From Streptomyces sp. BK239 (lineage in GTDB: Bacteria; Actinomycetota; Actinomycetes; Streptomycetales; Streptomycetaceae), in assembly GCF_004217285.1 (NCBI RefSeq), contig NZ_SHKS01000001.1:1061195-1125194 (forward strand): a DNA stretch of 64,000 bases. The letters run 5' to 3'. The notes below the pieces were generated by a model that was not told the origin of the DNA, made no database searches, and was given only the letters and a program-made list of their open reading frames with translations. The position numbers and the translations under genes are program-made. Shown piece by piece: positions 55,391-64,000 of this stretch (position 1 is the stretch's first letter; every line of letters begins with the position of its first letter).

Positions 55391-57401
55391 CGGCGTCCCG
55401 CACGGACGCGCCGCGGCCCCGGCCCGCCTGCCGGGCGGGCGGGTGCGCCGCGGCCGGGGGGTTCGCGAACTGCTCCGCCTGGAGCGCGTACAGCTCCGCG
55501 TAGACACCGCCGCCGGCCAGCAGCTCCTCGGGGGTGCCCGACTCCACGAGCCGGCCCTGCTCCAGGACGTGCACCAGGTCCGCGTGGCGCACCGACGCCA
55601 GCCGGTGCGTGATCAGCACGACCGTCTGGCCGCTGTCCGCCAGGGCGCGGATCTTCTCGAACACCTCCAGCTCCGCCCGCGCGTCCAGGGCAGCCGTCGG
55701 CTCGTCCACGATCAGGATGCGCCCGCGCCGGTACGCGGCCCGCGCGATGCCCAGCCGCTGCCACTGGCCCCCGGACAGCTCGTGCCCGCCGCTGAAGTGC
55801 CGGGCGAGCAGGGTGTCCAGGCCGCGCGGCAGGTCGGCGACCACGTCCTCGGCGCCCGCCTCCCCGATCGCGGCCGTCAGCCGGTCCTCGGTCAGCGGCG
55901 CGGAGGACCGGCCCACCGCGACATTGACCCGGGCCGTGAACGGCCACCGCTTGAAGTCCTGGGCCACCATCGCGATCCGCTCGGCCAGCAACCGCCGGTC
56001 CGCGCCGGCCGCGTCGACGCCGTCCCACAGGATCCGCCCCCGGTCCGGCTGGTACAGGCCCGCCAGCAGCTTCACCAGGGTCGTCTTGCCCGAACCGTTC
56101 TCGCCGACGAGGGCGACGATCCGGCCCAGGGGCAGGGTGAGGCTGACGTCGTCGAGGGCGGGGCGCGCCGACTCCCCCGGATAGCCGAAGGTGACGTTCT
56201 CGAAGCGGATCTCGCGGGGGTCCTCGGGCAGGGCGGCCCCGCCCCGCGGGATCGCCCGTTCTGCGGCCTCCCCGTACAGGCGTTGCAGATCGCCCACGAA
56301 CAGGGCCTCCTCGTGGAGCTGATTGATCTCCAGGACGAGCGTGTTCAGGCTGGTGGAACCGCTGCGGATGGCGATCACGGCCGTGCCCGCCACCGCCAGC
56401 GCCATCGTCCCCGTGAGCAGCAGCCCGCCGAGCGTGGCGTACGTCGCGACCGTCGCGAGGCCGGTCCAGGCCGCCGCGAACAGCCCGGTGCGGGCCGCGA
56501 GGCGGGCGAGGCGCGCCTGTTCCGCCTCCGCGGTCTCCGACATCGCGCGGAAGTGCCGCAGCAGGAAGGGGCCGACTCCGTGCACACGGATCTCCGGGGC
56601 GGCCTCCGGCTCGGTGAGCAGACTCGCGATGAGATGCCCCGCGCGCGCGTGCTGCACCCACGTGTGGAAGGACTCGTACCGGCGCCGGGCGTTGACCAGG
56701 GCGCTCCAGGCGCTGGGCAGCGTCATCGTGACGAGCAGCGGCAGCAGCAGCGGATGCAGCACGGTCAGCACGCCGGCCGCCGCGACCAGCGAGATCATCG
56801 CGTTCACCACACGCGTCCCGTGGCTGATCATGTAGCGGCTGGACCGGGCGCCGTACTGCGCGGTGTCCAGCAGTTTGTGGAAGGCGTGGTCCTCGATCGC
56901 GGACAGCTCCACCGCCGCCGCGCGTTCCAGGTACAGCTCGGTCGCCACCCGCTCCACCTTGGGCTCCAGACGACCGGTGGCGTACGTCGACGCGGCCCGC
57001 AGCACCGCCCCGACCAGCAGCACGGCGGCCATGACGGTCAGCGCGGGGACGGCGCCGCGCAGCCGGTCCTCGATCGCGCCGGCGCCCACCAGCCGGCCCA
57101 GGATCGTGTTCACCGCGAGCAGGCCCACGGCCTCGGCCACACCCCGGCCCACCTCGGCGCCCACGACGATCCCGGCGGCCCGCGGGTCGGCCTGCCGGGC
57201 CAGCCGGAGGCTGACGCCCAGGAGTGCGGGCAGCCGGCTGACCATGGCCCGGAAGTCCAGCTCCAGGAACGCCTCCTGGTGCTGGTTCCAGCCGGTGTCG
57301 TAGCGGAGCGGGCCGCCGAACAGCAGCTCCTCCGACTCGGAGACATCGCGCCCGTCCGCACCGCGCGCCTTCGGTTTCCCCGGCGGCTTCGCCTTCCGCA
57401 C
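55380..57401 (-). CDS. ABC exporter, fused permease and ATPase
   Basis: This 673-residue half-transporter has a transmembrane domain at about residues 65-380 and a nucleotide-binding domain at about 410-650: Walker A GENGSGKTTLVKLLAGL, signature HELSGGQWQRLGIARA, Walker B RILIVDEPTAALD and switch His in VLITHRLASV. It should work as a homodimer to export a lipid, peptide or drug. Substrate unknown. The gene is single. Confidence 0.9.
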   Translation of the reverse strand: MRKAKPPGKPKARGADGRDVSESEELLFGGPLRYDTGWNQHQEAFLELDFRAMVSRLPALLGVSLRLARQADPRAAGIVVGAEVGRGVAEAVGLLAVNTILGRLVGAGAIEDRLRGAVPALTVMAAVLLVGAVLRAASTYATGRLEPKVERVATELYLERAAAVELSAIEDHAFHKLLDTAQYGARSSRYMISHGTRVVNAMISLVAAAGVLTVLHPLLLPLLVTMTLPSAWSALVNARRRYESFHTWVQHARAGHLIASLLTEPEAAPEIRVHGVGPFLLRHFRAMSETAEAEQARLARLAARTGLFAAAWTGLATVATYATLGGLLLTGTMALAVAGTAVIAIRSGSTSLNTLVLEINQLHEEALFVGDLQRLYGEAAERAIPRGGAALPEDPREIRFENVTFGYPGESARPALDDVSLTLPLGRIVALVGENGSGKTTLVKLLAGLYQPDRGRILWDGVDAAGADRRLLAERIAMVAQDFKRWPFTARVNVAVGRSSAPLTEDRLTAAIGEAGAEDVVADLPRGLDTLLARHFSGGHELSGGQWQRLGIARAAYRRGRILIVDEPTAALDARAELEVFEKIRALADSGQTVVLITHRLASVRHADLVHVLEQGRLVESGTPEELLAGGGVYAELYALQAEQFANPPAAAHPPARQAGRGRGASVRDAVTP

Positions 57402-57580
57402 CGTCGACCTCCCCCGATCGTGGGCAAGTGGCCACTATCGCGGCACGGGCCGCCCGAGGGCAGGGCGCGAGGCGGGGGAGGAGGCGCGCGCGGGTGTGCG
57501 CCCGGGGCGCCGCCCGGGTACGAGGACGCCTCGACGCGCGCTGCACCCCGGGAGACGTCAGCAGGTCGCGGCGTCCCCGG

Positions 57581-58021
57581 TCACGCGGTGACCGGGCGGG
57601 ACCAGGCCGGCGCGGTGCCCGTGAGGCGGCACAGCGTCAGATAGAGGGGTATCGGCGGGGTGTACGGGAGTATCCCGTCGGGCCGGTGGACGAGCGCGGG
57701 GGACCGCGGGGCGTCCCCGAGGAGCGCGCCCGTGGCGTAGTGCGCGGGCGCGGGCCACTCCAGGGCGTGGTCGGAGTCGGCCGGGACCAGCCACCACCAG
57801 TGCGTCTCGTCGGCGTACACGCAGCCCACAAGCGGCAGCCGGGGCATGACCAGCGGGCCCAGGCGGGCCGGGGCGGCGACGGCGTCGCAGCCCAGCGGAG
57901 CCGTCATGCCGTCGGGCACGGCGAGCCGGCCGGGCTTCCGCGCGGGCTCGCCCCGGGCGCGCCGGAGCCGCACGAGCGTGGCGAGGCCGATGGCGGGAGC
58001 CCCACGGCGCAGGGCGCTCAC
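57581..58021 (-). CDS. Hypothetical protein coupled to the HATPase regulator
   Basis: This 146-residue protein starts at GTG 58021, overlapping the stop of the ATP-binding protein as GTGA. Sequence such as LVMPRLPLVGCVYADETHWW and LVPADSDHALEWPAPAHYAT is typical of a small family found behind these regulatory ATPases in Streptomyces. No catalytic motif is seen. It probably belongs functionally to that module. Confidence 0.7.
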   Translation of the reverse strand: MSALRRGAPAIGLATLVRLRRARGEPARKPGRLAVPDGMTAPLGCDAVAAPARLGPLVMPRLPLVGCVYADETHWWWLVPADSDHALEWPAPAHYATGALLGDAPRSPALVHRPDGILPYTPPIPLYLTLCRLTGTAPAWSRPVTA

Positions 58022-59025
58022 GCGGGATCCCGGTCGGGGTCCCGCTCGCGGCCGAACGAACCCGCCAGAGGCTGCGCCGCCCCCGCCGCCGGCTGAAGCC
58101 GGGCGGTCGCGCCGTCCCCGCCGGGAGCGCGCTCGCTCATCCCCGCCGGGATCTCCGTCTCCGGTGTACGGCGGCGCTGCTGGGCGACGACGGGGAGGGG
58201 GCGTGTCTGCGGGGAGGGGTGCGGCCACCGGGCGCGCACGGTCTTCCAGCCGGGCGCCTCGAAACTCTGCGAGCCGTGCTGCGCCTGGCGGCCCGGGTGG
58301 CCCTGCCGGCCCGCGGGGGACTGCTCGCCGTGCTCGGCGGCGTCCTCGTCGTCCCGTGGACCGCCCGCCGACCCGGGCTTCGGGCGGGTGCCCCAGCCGA
58401 GGTCGTCGCGCGGCGCGTCGTGGCCGGCGTCGGGATCGTCGGTGCGGGCGAAGCCCGTGTCGGCGACGTCGAGGGTGAGATCCGCGGCCACCGCGAGCGT
58501 GGGGCAGAGCTCGCCGGAGGTGTCGTCGTCCGCGTCCTCGGGGTGGCGCGGCAGGTCGGCCCAGACGAGCAGACCGGGGCCGCAGTCCTCGACCCCCCAC
58601 GCGCGACACAGGGCGTCGACGAGGAACAGTCCTCTGCCGTGCTCCTCGTGCGGGCGTTGCGGGGACGGGAGCGGCTCGCCGGGAGCGCAGCCCTCGTCGC
58701 GCACGGCGATGCGCACGAGGTCGTCGCCGTCCTGCAGCTCGCAGACGACGACGCCGCTCGCGGTGTGCACGACGGCGTTGGTGACCAGCTCGGATATGAC
58801 CAGGGCGGCCGTGTCGCAGGTGTCCTCGCACACCGACCAGCCGGTGAGCCGTTCCCGCGCCAGGCGTCTGGCCCGGGCCGGAGAGCCCGGATGGGCGGCC
58901 AGCTCGAATCGGAACCGGCGCTCGGCGGCGGCCTGGTCAGGGCCTGCCCCCTCGGCGGCACCGAGACCCTGGGGGCGGCCTGCGGCGTCTGTTCCTAAAG
59001 GCGCGGACGGAATCACGCCTGCCAC
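58018..59025 (-). CDS. ATP-binding (HATPase_c) anti-sigma-like regulator
   Basis: The protein is about 335 residues. The start is uncertain (GTG 59025, GTG 59016 or TTG 59052). A GHKL ATPase domain covers about residues 35-160 (ARARRLARERLTGW; ALVISELVTNAVVHTASG = N box; IAVRDEGCAPGEPL; HGRGLFLVDALCRAWGVED = G2 region). The rest is a long low-complexity hydrophilic tail. Such proteins are RsbW-like but in Streptomyces typically partner with XRE-DUF5753 and DUF397 proteins, which are divergently encoded here. Confidence 0.85.
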   Translation of the reverse strand: MAGVIPSAPLGTDAAGRPQGLGAAEGAGPDQAAAERRFRFELAAHPGSPARARRLARERLTGWSVCEDTCDTAALVISELVTNAVVHTASGVVVCELQDGDDLVRIAVRDEGCAPGEPLPSPQRPHEEHGRGLFLVDALCRAWGVEDCGPGLLVWADLPRHPEDADDDTSGELCPTLAVAADLTLDVADTGFARTDDPDAGHDAPRDDLGWGTRPKPGSAGGPRDDEDAAEHGEQSPAGRQGHPGRQAQHGSQSFEAPGWKTVRARWPHPSPQTRPLPVVAQQRRRTPETEIPAGMSERAPGGDGATARLQPAAGAAQPLAGSFGRERDPDRDPA

Positions 59026-59041
59026 TATCGCCCCGCCATGA

Positions 59042-59077
59042 ACACTTGGCAAGTGTCACTCTGAAAAATGCAGAGTG
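59042..59077. promoter_or_regulatory. Inverted repeats in the HATPase/XRE divergent promoter
   Basis: ACACTTG-G-CAAGTGT (59042-59056) is a perfect 7-bp inverted repeat. It is followed one base later by CACTCTG (59057-59063) and CAGAGTG (59071-59077), a second 7-bp repeat with a 7-base spacer. They lie at the 5' end of the HATPase gene and upstream of the XRE regulator, where an operator for the XRE-DUF5753 protein would be expected. Binding is inferred. Confidence 0.65.
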
Positions 59078-59294
59078 CTGTGTGAGGCGGTGAGACGCCG
59101 TGGCACACTGCTCGCAACAGCACATGGAACGGCGCCAGTCGCGATCACCGGAGATCCGTACGCACGCGTACGCAGCCTCGCATCGGTCTTCGCACGGCGC
59201 CGTAAGGCTGTCAGGGATCTCTTCCGTGACCGGCCGGTCGGGCCGAGCGTGGCTCAAGTGACCGCCCGGCCCGTGCTCTTCGTGGAGGTGGAGC

Positions 59295-60155
59295 GTGAGC
59301 GAACCGCGGTCCGCGCCGACGGTGGGGCAGGTCGTCCTGGGCCGGCGCCTGCTGGACCTGCGGGAGCGCGCGGGCCTCCGACGCGAGGAAGCCGCCCGCA
59401 TCCTCCGCGTCGCCCCCGCCACGGTCCGCCGCATGGAGACGGCCGAGGTCGGGCTCAAGATCCCCTACCTGCAACTGCTGCTCAAGGCGTACGGGGTGAG
59501 CGACGACGAGGCCGAGGGCTTCGTCCGGCTGGCCGAGGAGGCCAACCGGCCGGGCTGGTGGCAGCGGTTCCACGACGTGCTGCCCGGCTGGTTCTCCATG
59601 CACGTCAGCCTGGAGGGCGCGGCCTCCCTCATCCGCCAGTACGAGCCGCACTTCATCCCCGGACTGCTCCAGACCGAGGACTACGCGCGCGGCGTCCTGA
59701 CCTCGGGGGCCGTCGGCCAGGCCCGGCCGGAGGACATCGAGCGCCTCGTCGACCTGCGGATGCGCCGCCAGGACCTGCTCACACGCCCGGACGCGCCCCG
59801 CCTGTGGGTCGTCATGGACGAGACCGTGCTGCGCCGCCCCGTCGGCTGCCCGGAGGTGATGCGCGCGCAGATCGGCACACTGATCGACGCCACTAGGCTC
59901 CCGAACGTGACCCTCCAGGTCGCCCCGTTCGCGAACGGGCCGCACCCCGGCACCTACGGGCCCTTCGTGCTCTTCCGATTCGCCGTGCCGGAACTCCCGG
60001 ACATGGTCTACAGCGAGTACCTGACCGGCGCCGTCTACCTGGACGCGCGCACCGAGGTGGCCACCCACCTCGAGGTCATGGACCGCATGGCGGCGCAGGC
60101 CGCCACCGCACATCGCACGAAGGAGATCCTCGAGGATCTCCGCAAGGAGCTGTGA
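59295..60155 (+). CDS. XRE family regulator with DUF5753 (Scr1/WhiJ type)
   Basis: This 286-residue protein starts at GTG 59295 (GGAGG upstream). The helix-turn-helix is at about residues 15-75 (RRLLDLRERAGLRREEAARI and LRVAPATVRRMETAEVGLKI). The remainder is DUF5753, with YEPHFIPGLLQTEDYARGVL and VMDETVLRRPVGCPEVMRAQ. These regulators act with small DUF397 partners in Streptomyces development and antibiotic control. The stop is immediately followed by the DUF397 ATG. Confidence 0.92.
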   Translation: MSEPRSAPTVGQVVLGRRLLDLRERAGLRREEAARILRVAPATVRRMETAEVGLKIPYLQLLLKAYGVSDDEAEGFVRLAEEANRPGWWQRFHDVLPGWFSMHVSLEGAASLIRQYEPHFIPGLLQTEDYARGVLTSGAVGQARPEDIERLVDLRMRRQDLLTRPDAPRLWVVMDETVLRRPVGCPEVMRAQIGTLIDATRLPNVTLQVAPFANGPHPGTYGPFVLFRFAVPELPDMVYSEYLTGAVYLDARTEVATHLEVMDRMAAQAATAHRTKEILEDLRKEL

Positions 60156-60410
60156 ATGGATCGCATCAAGCCGCGCGAACGGGTCTACAACGGCATGCCC
60201 GCGCGGGACTTGGGCAGCGAGGGCTGGCACAAGCCGTGGAGCGGCGGCAACGGCGGGAACTGCCTGGAGGCGATGAAGCTCGCCGACGGCCGGATCGCCG
60301 TCCGCCAGTCCACCGACCCCGACGGTCCGGCGCTGATCTACACCACCGACGAGATGACGGCCTTCATCGAGGGCGCCAAGGCGGGGAAGGCGGACTTCCT
60401 GCTGTCCTGA
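60156..60410 (+). CDS. DUF397 domain protein
   Basis: This 84-residue protein shows the DUF397 pattern: WHKPWSGGNGGNCLEAMKL, then VRQSTDPDGPALIYTTDEMT and AFIEGAKAGKADFLL. It starts directly after the XRE gene's stop, so the two form an operon. WhiJ/BldB-type studies show DUF397 proteins modulate the cognate XRE regulator. Confidence 0.93.
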   Translation: MDRIKPRERVYNGMPARDLGSEGWHKPWSGGNGGNCLEAMKLADGRIAVRQSTDPDGPALIYTTDEMTAFIEGAKAGKADFLLS

Positions 60411-60511
60411 CCCGATCTCGCCCTTGCCTGCCCTTCGACTGTCCTTCTGATTCTCAACTTCCCTGTTTCTGGTGCTTACTTGATCACCCACTGCGTCTTA
60501 CGGAGTGCCTC

Positions 60512-61324
60512 ATGACCGGGCCGGACCCCACCGCCGCCGTCCACATCGACACCAGCAAGCCCCATCCGGCGCGCATGTACGACTGGTATCTCGGCGGCAA
60601 GGACAACTACCCCGTCGACGAGGCGATGGGCCGGCAGATGCTCGCCCTCGACCCGCGCGTGCCGGTCATGGCACGCGTCAACCGCGCCTTCATGCACCGG
60701 GCCACCCGCTGGCTCGCCCACCACGGCGTACGGCAGTTCCTGGACATCGGCACGGGCATCCCGACCGAGCCGAACCTCCACCAGGTCGCCCAGGAGGCCG
60801 CGCCCGACGCGCGCGTGGTCTACTGCGACAACGACCCGATCGTGCTGGCCCACGCGGCCGCCCTGCTGCGCAGCACTCCCGACGGCGTCACGGAGTACCT
60901 CCAGGCGGACGTCCGCGACCCCGCCGCCATCGTCGAGGGGGCCAGGAAGATCCTGGACTTCGACCGGCCGGTGGCCCTGTCGCTGGTCGCCCTGCTGCAC
61001 TTCGTCTCCGACGAGGACGGCGCGCACGAACTGGTCGGCCGGCTTCTCGCCGAACTGCCGTCCGGCAGCTACCTGATGATGACCCACGCCACCGCCGACT
61101 TCAGCCCCGAGGAGTCCGCGGCGGCCACGGCGAAGCTCAAGGCGGCCGGCGTCACCCTGGCGCTGCGCTCCCGCGAGGAGTTCGCCCGCTTCTTCGACGG
61201 CCTCGACCTGGTCGAGCCCGGCGTCGCCGTGGTGCCCGACTGGCACCCCGAACTCGGCGAGCCCGTGCCCGGCCAGGACGACGGGGTCATCCCGGGGTAC
61301 GGGGCGGTGGGCCGCAAACCCTGA
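60512..61324 (+). CDS. SAM-dependent methyltransferase, DUF574 family
   Basis: This 270-residue protein has the DUF574 N-terminus (IDTSKPHPARMYDWYLGGKD) and motif I FLDIGTGIPTEPNLHQVAQE, then VVYCDNDPIVLAHAAALL. The family is almost confined to actinobacteria and its substrate is unknown. It lies about 100 bases after the DUF397 gene and appears to be part of the same regulatory neighbourhood, but with its own possible promoter. Confidence 0.88.
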   Translation: MTGPDPTAAVHIDTSKPHPARMYDWYLGGKDNYPVDEAMGRQMLALDPRVPVMARVNRAFMHRATRWLAHHGVRQFLDIGTGIPTEPNLHQVAQEAAPDARVVYCDNDPIVLAHAAALLRSTPDGVTEYLQADVRDPAAIVEGARKILDFDRPVALSLVALLHFVSDEDGAHELVGRLLAELPSGSYLMMTHATADFSPEESAAATAKLKAAGVTLALRSREEFARFFDGLDLVEPGVAVVPDWHPELGEPVPGQDDGVIPGYGAVGRKP

Positions 61325-61340
61325 CGGCGGGACAGCACGC

Positions 61341-62810
61341 CTACGGCGGCGGCAGGACGGCGCACAGGGCGTCCAGCGCCGCCCCGTACGCGTGCTCGGC
61401 GGGTGTCGCGTAGCCGACGACCAGTCCGTCCGGAACCGCCGGGTCCGCGTCGTGCGCCGAGCCCGCCCGCGGGTGCCGGAACTCCGCGAGCCCGTCCAGT
61501 GCGACGCCCTGCCAGGCGGCGGCCTTCTAGGTGGAGCGCTCGGTGCCCGGCGGCAGCCGCAGCACCGCGTGCAGCCCGGCGGCGACCCCCGTCACCTCGA
61601 CGTGCGGCGCGTGTTCCGCCAGCGCCTCGACCAGCCGGTCCCGGCGCCGGCGGTACCGCTGCCGCATACGCCGCACATGACGGTCGTACGCCCCGGAGGC
61701 GATGAAGTCGGCCAGGCTCAACTGGTCCAGGACGCTCGCCCAGGCCTCCCGCTCCCCCTTGGCCGCGAGGACGCCGTCCACGTACCGCTCCGGCAGCACC
61801 ATCCAGCCCAGCCGCAGCGCGGGGGACAGGCTCTTGCTGACCGAGCCGATGTGGACGACCCGTTCGGGATCGAGGCCCTGCACGGCGCCGACCGGCTTGC
61901 GGTCGTAGCGGAACTCGCCGTCGTAGTCGTCCTCCAGCACCACCGCGTCCCGCGCGCGTGCCCAGTCGACGACGGCGGCGCGCCGGGTCGCATGGAGCGG
62001 GCCGCCGGTCGGGAACTGGTGCGCCGGGGTGAGCAGGACGCCCCGCTCGCGCCCCAGCAGTCCGACGCGGGCCCCGTCCTCGTCGAGGGGGAGCGGGACC
62101 GTCCGTACGCCCGCCGCCGTCAGCAGCCGCCGGTGGAAGCCGAGCCCGTACGCCTCCACCGCCAGCGGGCCGCGCAGCACCGCGCCCCCCGGCCCGCCGC
62201 TGCCCTCGCCCCTCGCGAGCGCAGGCTCGAACAGCAGCCGCAGGGCGTGCGCGAAACCGGAGCAGATCACGATGCGCCCCGGATCGGCGCGCACGCCGCG
62301 CGCGCGTGCCAGATACTCGGCCAGCGCCTCCCGCAACTCCCGGCGGCCGGCCGGGTCGCCCGGCCCGAACACCTCGCTGGGCGCCCCCTGCACAGCCCGC
62401 CGGTAGGACGCCAGCCAGGCCGCGCGCGGGAACGACGACGCGTCCGGACTGCCCTGCCGCAGATCGTGCCGCGGCCCACGCGCGCGGGGCGGCGTCTTCC
62501 GGGGCGCCCGTGCCGCGCCCCGCGCCGGCTCCACGCGGTCGGCGACCCGGGTGCCGGACCCCTGGCGAGCCGTCAGCCAGCCCTCCGCCACCAGCTCCGC
62601 GTAGGCGTCGGCCACCGTGTTGCGGGCGACGCCGAGGTCGGCGGCGAGTGATCGGTACGGGGGAAGCCGGGTCCCCGGCGCGAGCCGGCCGCCGCGCACG
62701 GCCTCCCGCAGCGCCCCGGTCAGCGCGGCCCGCCGCCCGCCCGGAGCGGACAGCTCCAAGTGCAGGTCGACGCCGATGCGCTCCCAGTGATTGACCCACG
62801 ATTCCCCCAT
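61341..62810 (-). pseudogene. MocR/PdxR-type regulator interrupted by in-frame TAG
   Basis: The gene encodes a GntR-type winged helix (about residues 20-90) and a PLP aminotransferase-like domain with VVLEDDYDGEFRYDRKPVGA and the PLP-lysine segment HIGSVSKSLSPALRLGWM. The frame meets TAG at 61527-61529 after PGTERST (residue 427) but continues intact for 61 codons (KAAAWQGVALDGLAEFRHPR ... TPAEHAYGAALDALCAVLPP) to TAG 61341. Those residues match the normal MocR C-terminus. So the gene carries a nonsense mutation, a sequencing error or a readthrough codon. Without the tail the PLP domain may not fold. It is divergent from the AhpD-like gene, its probable target. Confidence 0.85.
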
Positions 62811-62857
62811 GGAAATGCACCCTACAAGGGGTCTTTGCGGCCCGTAGGTTGAGGGAC

Positions 62858-63412
62858 ATGACGAACACGACGACGCACACGACCGGCACGACGACCACCG
62901 CGACCGCGATCGCGACGACGGCGCACACGGACGGCCCCGGCATCGCCGCCGCCGAGGCCGCGCGCACCCGCCTCGACTTCGGGAAGTCCGCCCGCAAGGC
63001 CTTCCGCGCCCTCGTCGGTTTCGACGCGGCGGCCCGCGACGGCGTCGACCCGGCCCTCGTCGAACTCATCCAGATCCGCGCCTCCCACCTCAACCACTGC
63101 GCGTACTGCCTGCACATGCACACCAACGACGCCCGCAAGGCCGGCGAGAGCGAGGACCGGCTGCACATGGTCCCCGTCTGGCGCGAGGCCCGGCACTTCT
63201 TCACCGAGCGGGAACAGGCCGCGCTGGCGCTGACGGAGGCGATCACGCGCGTGGCCGACGGCGGCGTCCCCGACGACGTCTACGCCGAGGCCGCGGCCCG
63301 CTTCGACGACGAGGAACTCGCCCAGGTGATCGCCGTGATCTGCACGATCAACACCTGGAACCGGGTCGCCCTGGCGACGGGCAAGGTGGCGGGCACCGAC
63401 GAACGCCCCTGA
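62858..63412 (+). CDS. AhpD-like carboxymuconolactone decarboxylase family protein
   Basis: The 184-residue protein has the redox motif SHLNHCAYCLHMHTNDARKA (CxxC followed by His) seen in AhpD peroxidases. After an N-terminal Thr-rich region the all-helical fold follows (FTEREQAALALTEAITRVAD; LAQVIAVICTINTWNRVALA). It may reduce peroxides. ATG 62858 is probably leaderless (TAGGTT 62845-62850 ends seven bases upstream); TTG 62849 is an alternative. Divergent from the MocR-type regulator. Confidence 0.88.
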   Translation: MTNTTTHTTGTTTTATAIATTAHTDGPGIAAAEAARTRLDFGKSARKAFRALVGFDAAARDGVDPALVELIQIRASHLNHCAYCLHMHTNDARKAGESEDRLHMVPVWREARHFFTEREQAALALTEAITRVADGGVPDDVYAEAAARFDDEELAQVIAVICTINTWNRVALATGKVAGTDERP

Positions 63413-63459
63413 CCGCCTCCCTCGGGGGCCTACGCGGGCGCACGCCGTCGCCCGGCCGT

Positions 63460-64000
63460 TCAGACGCTCATCGGCCGGTCGTACGGCCCGATCGGCGCCG
63501 GCAGGCGCGAACTCCCCGTCAGATGGCGGTCGACGGCCGCGGCCACCGCCCGGCCCTCCGCGATCGCCCAGACGATCAGCGACTGCCCGCGCGCCGCGTC
63601 CCCGGCCGCGAACACCCCGGGCACGTTCGTCGCGAAACCGGCGTCCCGTGTGATCGTGCCGCGCGGCTCCAGGGCCAGCCCCAGCTGCTCCACGAGCCCG
63701 TCCTCCCGGTCGGGCCCGGAGAAGCCCAGGGCGAGCAGCACGAGGTCGACGGGGAGCGTCCGCTCGCTGCCCCGCACCGGCCTGCGGCGCGCGTCCACCT
63801 CCACCAGGTGCAGCGAGCGGACGTGCCCGCTCTCGTCGCCGCTGAAGCGGAGCGTGGACGCGGCGAACAGGCGCGCGTCCGCGTCCGCCGCCGGAGCGGT
63901 CCGAAGATCGCGCGCCTCCTCGTGCGCCGCCGAGAGCCGGTAGATCTTCGGATACGTGGGCCAGGGATCGGTGTCCTCGTCGCGCTCCTCGCCCGGCTGC
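63460..64000 (-). CDS. gltD: Glutamate synthase small subunit, C-terminal part
   Basis: The 5' end lies beyond position 64000. The visible 180 residues are the NADPH/FAD domain of GltD: DLRTAPAADADARLFAASTL, the LVEVDARRRPVRGSERTLPVDLVLLALGFSG segment, and GVFAAGDAARGQSLIVWAIAEGRAVAAAVDR. It supplies electrons to GltB for glutamate synthesis. gltB would be expected upstream on the minus strand, beyond the right edge. Ends at TGA 63460. Confidence 0.88.
   Translation of the reverse strand, partial: QPGEERDEDTDPWPTYPKIYRLSAAHEEARDLRTAPAADADARLFAASTLRFSGDESGHVRSLHLVEVDARRRPVRGSERTLPVDLVLLALGFSGPDREDGLVEQLGLALEPRGTITRDAGFATNVPGVFAAGDAARGQSLIVWAIAEGRAVAAAVDRHLTGSSRLPAPIGPYDRPMSV

Overview
The window is high-GC actinobacterial chromosome, almost certainly Streptomyces. 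The signs are GC-ended codons throughout, many GTG starts, a liv-type ABC operon, actinobacterial rpsA next to coaE, DUF397/DUF5753 and DUF6343 proteins, and a single rare TTA (bldA-type) codon. All product calls come from reading translated sequence; no database search was run.

1-10 kb: a catabolic block matching, gene for gene, the KstR2 regulon of mycobacteria and rhodococci, which degrades steroid rings C and D (the HIP pathway). A leftward pair of acyl-CoA dehydrogenases faces a rightward ipdF-kstR2-fadA6 set. A leftward, translationally coupled operon echA20-ipdA-ipdB-ipdC faces two rightward SDR genes. Both divergent promoter regions carry a palindrome resembling the KstR2 operator. 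fadD3 and fdxB are not inside the window.

10-21 kb: housekeeping and assorted genes: a zincin-like peptidase, chorismate mutase, a receiver protein, aminopeptidase N, an orphan lysine/ornithine N-hydroxylase, an exported 5'-nucleotidase, pyruvate kinase, a LAGLIDADG/HTH protein and tRNA-Leu(CAA). 21-28 kb: an ANTAR response regulator (PdtaR type) faces a complete branched-chain amino-acid ABC operon (livK-H-M-G-F). 28-36 kb: a small lipoprotein and a membrane protein, a hotdog thioesterase, an FdhF/YdeP molybdoenzyme, DNA polymerase I and a repeat-containing intergenic region.

36-50 kb: a DUF4184 membrane protein, a secreted lytic transglycosylase with a structured leader, a 44-residue membrane peptide, DUF3068, HrpB helicase, a methyltransferase with no canonical start codon, rpsA with a clear vegetative promoter, a PAC2 protein, coaE, a TPR protein and others. 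50-64 kb: a family-5 uracil-DNA glycosylase, a Tat-exported LamG/papain-like protein, an FUSC-like membrane protein, an ABC exporter, the Streptomyces regulatory module (HATPase / XRE-DUF5753 / DUF397 / DUF574 methyltransferase), a MocR regulator broken by an in-frame TAG, an AhpD-like protein and the 3' part of gltD.

The most notable points are the steroid operon with putative KstR2 operators and a TTA codon in echA20, a heptapeptide tandem repeat in IpdB, the amber-interrupted MocR gene, the methyltransferase with an apparent ATC start, mutually exclusive hairpins downstream of polA, and several unexplained direct repeats.
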